From assembly GCA_964608495.1 (NCBI GenBank), contig CAZSOQ010000124.1, positions 1-15,321 on the forward strand: a stretch of 15,321 bases of DNA. Direction: 5' to 3'. Positions 14,401 to 15,321 of this stretch are shown piece after piece. Source of the DNA: JAKORR01 sp964608495 (GTDB lineage: Bacteria; Armatimonadota; Zipacnadia; Zipacnadales; FEN-943). How positions within the stretch are numbered: position 1 is the stretch's first letter; each line of letters opens with the position of its first letter. The notes beneath the pieces are model-generated. The model did not search any database, had not been told where the DNA came from, and saw only the letters and a list, made by a program, of their open reading frames with translations. Made by a program: the position numbers and the translations under genes.

Positions 14401-14681
14401 AGCTCGAAGATCACGGCCGTCTCGCTGGCCTGAAGGATCGTGGCTTCATGAGCCGGGCCTTGCGGGGTGGGCAGGGAGCGTGGGGGAACGGGCGCGGCCT
14501 CGCGTCCGTTGTCGGGCTCGCGCTCAACCGATACGACCAGCCCGTCAGGGGACGAGAAGGAGCCGCAGAGCATGGCGGCCTCGCCGGGCATCACAGGCGA
14601 AGTCGCCCAGAAGACGGCAGACTGCGGGGCCTGTGACAGCAGGCCAGCCAGGGCAGCCATGGCGAAGGCGGTAGCAGACAT
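11436..14681 (-). CDS. Secreted pectate-lyase-like right-handed beta-helix protein with C-terminal LamG domain
   Basis: The 1081-residue protein begins with a Sec-type signal (MSATAFAMAALAGLLSQAPQSA). Residues 23-315 form an N-terminal region I do not recognise, possibly beta-sandwich. At about 319-375 the start of a pectate-lyase-3/polygalacturonase-like helix is clear: SVADFGASGDDSTDDTAAIQAALDAA and VVHLPRGRFFL. Parallel beta-helix coils with repeated short N/D-rich turns (RNRLHN, FEDNDLIGG, VEANTVEHSD, YRNNRFTDC) run to about 830. A concanavalin-like LamG domain (860-1075) follows: LAWWSFDE, FTVALWVNPDF, GEWQHVAAVVEEGKRVVLYHNGRPV, GLIDEVKIWPRCLSPEEV. Likely an extracellular polysaccharide-binding or -cleaving protein. 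Catalytic residues cannot be assigned. GGAGGTGA (14686-14693) sits 4 bases before ATG, a strong ribosome site. Confidence 0.88.
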   Translation of the reverse strand: MSATAFAMAALAGLLSQAPQSAVFWATSPVMPGEAAMLCGSFSSPDGLVVSVEREPDNGREAAPVPPRSLPTPQGPAHEATILQASETAVIFELPDLGGPGVYRVTLFRRAGQAHQALATAWLNAPEVWWLLGDAGRDLEAQDAVAPDATVYGTPGGWIRVNGRCLTLAEAAPRVFLRLEDRGREAGTVELAVETVPPRASLAPAGGVRWQSWLPRPETMPPGPAPTAAGGQGTAPAAQGRSAWSLRALVPDTIPVGAEGRLLVYNGHGSAACWADGGGYRVRIVPKTDLPSQLYQLAPAKPPAEGERLPFPETEVTHLSVADFGASGDDSTDDTAAIQAALDAAGKARGVAVVHLPRGRFFLSAGLVVPPYTMLAGEGMHLTALAVPDTDEPPDAWVQGAHHFALQDLTLYCSNHRHIIGGDMTGDPTTSGHVCLRRVRVRGDAYRGHLKPEEVDERFRASLKLSTGGGDTVRFSGPDIVVADCDLYGSGRSLYCFAASGALLARNRLHNGRWGWYNLNVCRDVVFEDNDLIGGDLMSTGGGYACYGPWTRSENIHTRHNTYSLMHGWDREAFTSDAGGGAYFGGFSPVERGEGADLVVELSDDPQWGDRPWQGALFAVIAGHGRGFLARVVTHDARRVTVRPLVSPGLVNHALGATPDWAPLFDDTSRATVTQMHRRYVFEGCDFSDAGIGIQYYGTAIENVATANTTTRSGGFHGLGITYHGVQPDLFCQWLGNEILEGNSYRFGANNAQAAGPSHLGITGRSPSAQIGAVVRGNHLHNNASIEVSSENGTDAVENVIVEANTVEHSDVGLRVRDGLGVLYRNNRFTDCTREVRDAVAEVKRWREAVAALGEGSEPLAWWSFDETAAPATGAKLLKGRSPLDLDLTTTLHGSPTLAPGVHGQALKLDGKSYAEAASDGVCFSLNLSSFTVALWVNPDFVNGRWGFVSKRTGHSQSPFVLGMRNGEIVYEATDQEGKWTSYNFSSPPVLVAGEWQHVAAVVEEGKRVVLYHNGRPVATRDLAGQKLATNEQALRIGWEAWGGDPPKADVPGYLTGLIDEVKIWPRCLSPEEVAAEARRP

Positions 14682-14810
14682 GGCGTCACCTCCAGAGCGA
14701 GGGGGATTTCCGGGCGGCCAAGCCGAGGTCCTTCCGGGAGACTCCGGGCGTGGGGCGCGCCCCCACCGGCCGGCGAGGGCGCCGGGGGCATGCCCGGACC
14801 GGGGGCCACG

Positions 14811-14819
14811 TGCTATACT
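14811..14819 (+). promoter_or_regulatory. Extended -10 promoter of the ABC transporter gene
   Basis: TGCTATACT combines a TGn extension with TATACT (5 of 6 to TATAAT). The sequence 17 bp upstream, TGCCCG, is a weak -35. Transcription starting near 14826 would give a leader of about 63 bases. It lies in the divergent gap between the beta-helix gene and the ABC gene. Confidence 0.55.
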
Positions 14820-14841
14820 GAACTGCCCGGCCAGCGCGGGG

Positions 14842-14859
14842 GCCCAGGGGGACCTGGGC
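14842..14859 (+). other. Hairpin in the 5' leader of the ABC transporter gene
   Basis: GCCCAGG (14842-14848) pairs with CCTGGGC (14853-14859) around a GGGA loop, a perfect 7-bp stem inside the predicted leader. No T-run follows. A role in mRNA stability or regulation is possible but unproven. Confidence 0.35.
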
Positions 14860-14888
14860 AGCAGGCATCTGTCTTCGAGCCCTAGCCA

Positions 14889-15321
<433 letters not shown>

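Noticed and set aside
11643..14636. Several + strand frames of 100-400 codons across the beta-helix gene
   Set aside because: They are shadow frames of the minus-strand gene, which has a signal peptide, ribosome site and recognisable domains.

Overview
The window is very GC-rich bacterial chromosomal DNA. It carries a conserved translation cluster on the left and a mixed carbohydrate and transport region on the right. The order infC-rpmI-rplT-SpoU methyltransferase-(Phe T-box)-pheS-pheT occurs in Gram-positive and Gram-positive-like lineages. The right half has a TRAP transporter, a NodB-type deacetylase, a xylose-isomerase-like epimerase and a large secreted beta-helix/LamG protein. Such gene content is common in glycan-using bacteria such as Armatimonadota, Planctomycetota and Chloroflexota. 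I cannot fix the phylum from the sequence; an Armatimonadota-like bacterium is only a guess. A lipoprotein signal and Sec signal peptides are present. No tRNA, rRNA, CRISPR array, transposase or phage gene was seen.

Left block (1-6073, all + strand). The tail of an unknown gene ends at 54. A good sigma-70-type promoter (TTGACA, 18 bp, TATTCT) follows. infC appears to begin at the rare codon ATC (159) and has an acidic C-terminal tail of about 80 residues. A nested hairpin separates infC from rpmI and rplT. A SpoU/TrmH 2'-O-methyltransferase follows. A Phe-specific T-box leader (K-turn, TTC specifier, T-box motif, overlapping antiterminator and terminator) then controls pheS and pheT, so uncharged tRNA-Phe should raise PheRS synthesis. 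PheT is in frame throughout but lacks the usual N-terminal EMAP/OB-type tRNA-binding domain.

Middle block (6074-10211, - strand). After a convergent spacer with several hairpins, a tight minus-strand operon reads deacetylase -> dctP -> dctQ -> dctM. It would import an organic or sugar acid together with an amide or ester-deacylating enzyme. The divergent spacer (10212-10565) holds a candidate extended -10 promoter for this operon, a hairpin made of a duplicated 10-mer, a REPIN-like pair of inverted REP elements with GTRG heads, and a TTGACA promoter facing right.

Right block (10566-15321). A sugar isomerase/epimerase-like TIM barrel (+) converges on a 1081-residue secreted pectate-lyase-like beta-helix protein with a C-terminal LamG domain (-). 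Divergent from the latter, an extended -10 promoter drives a BcrA-type ABC transporter ATPase that runs off the window end.
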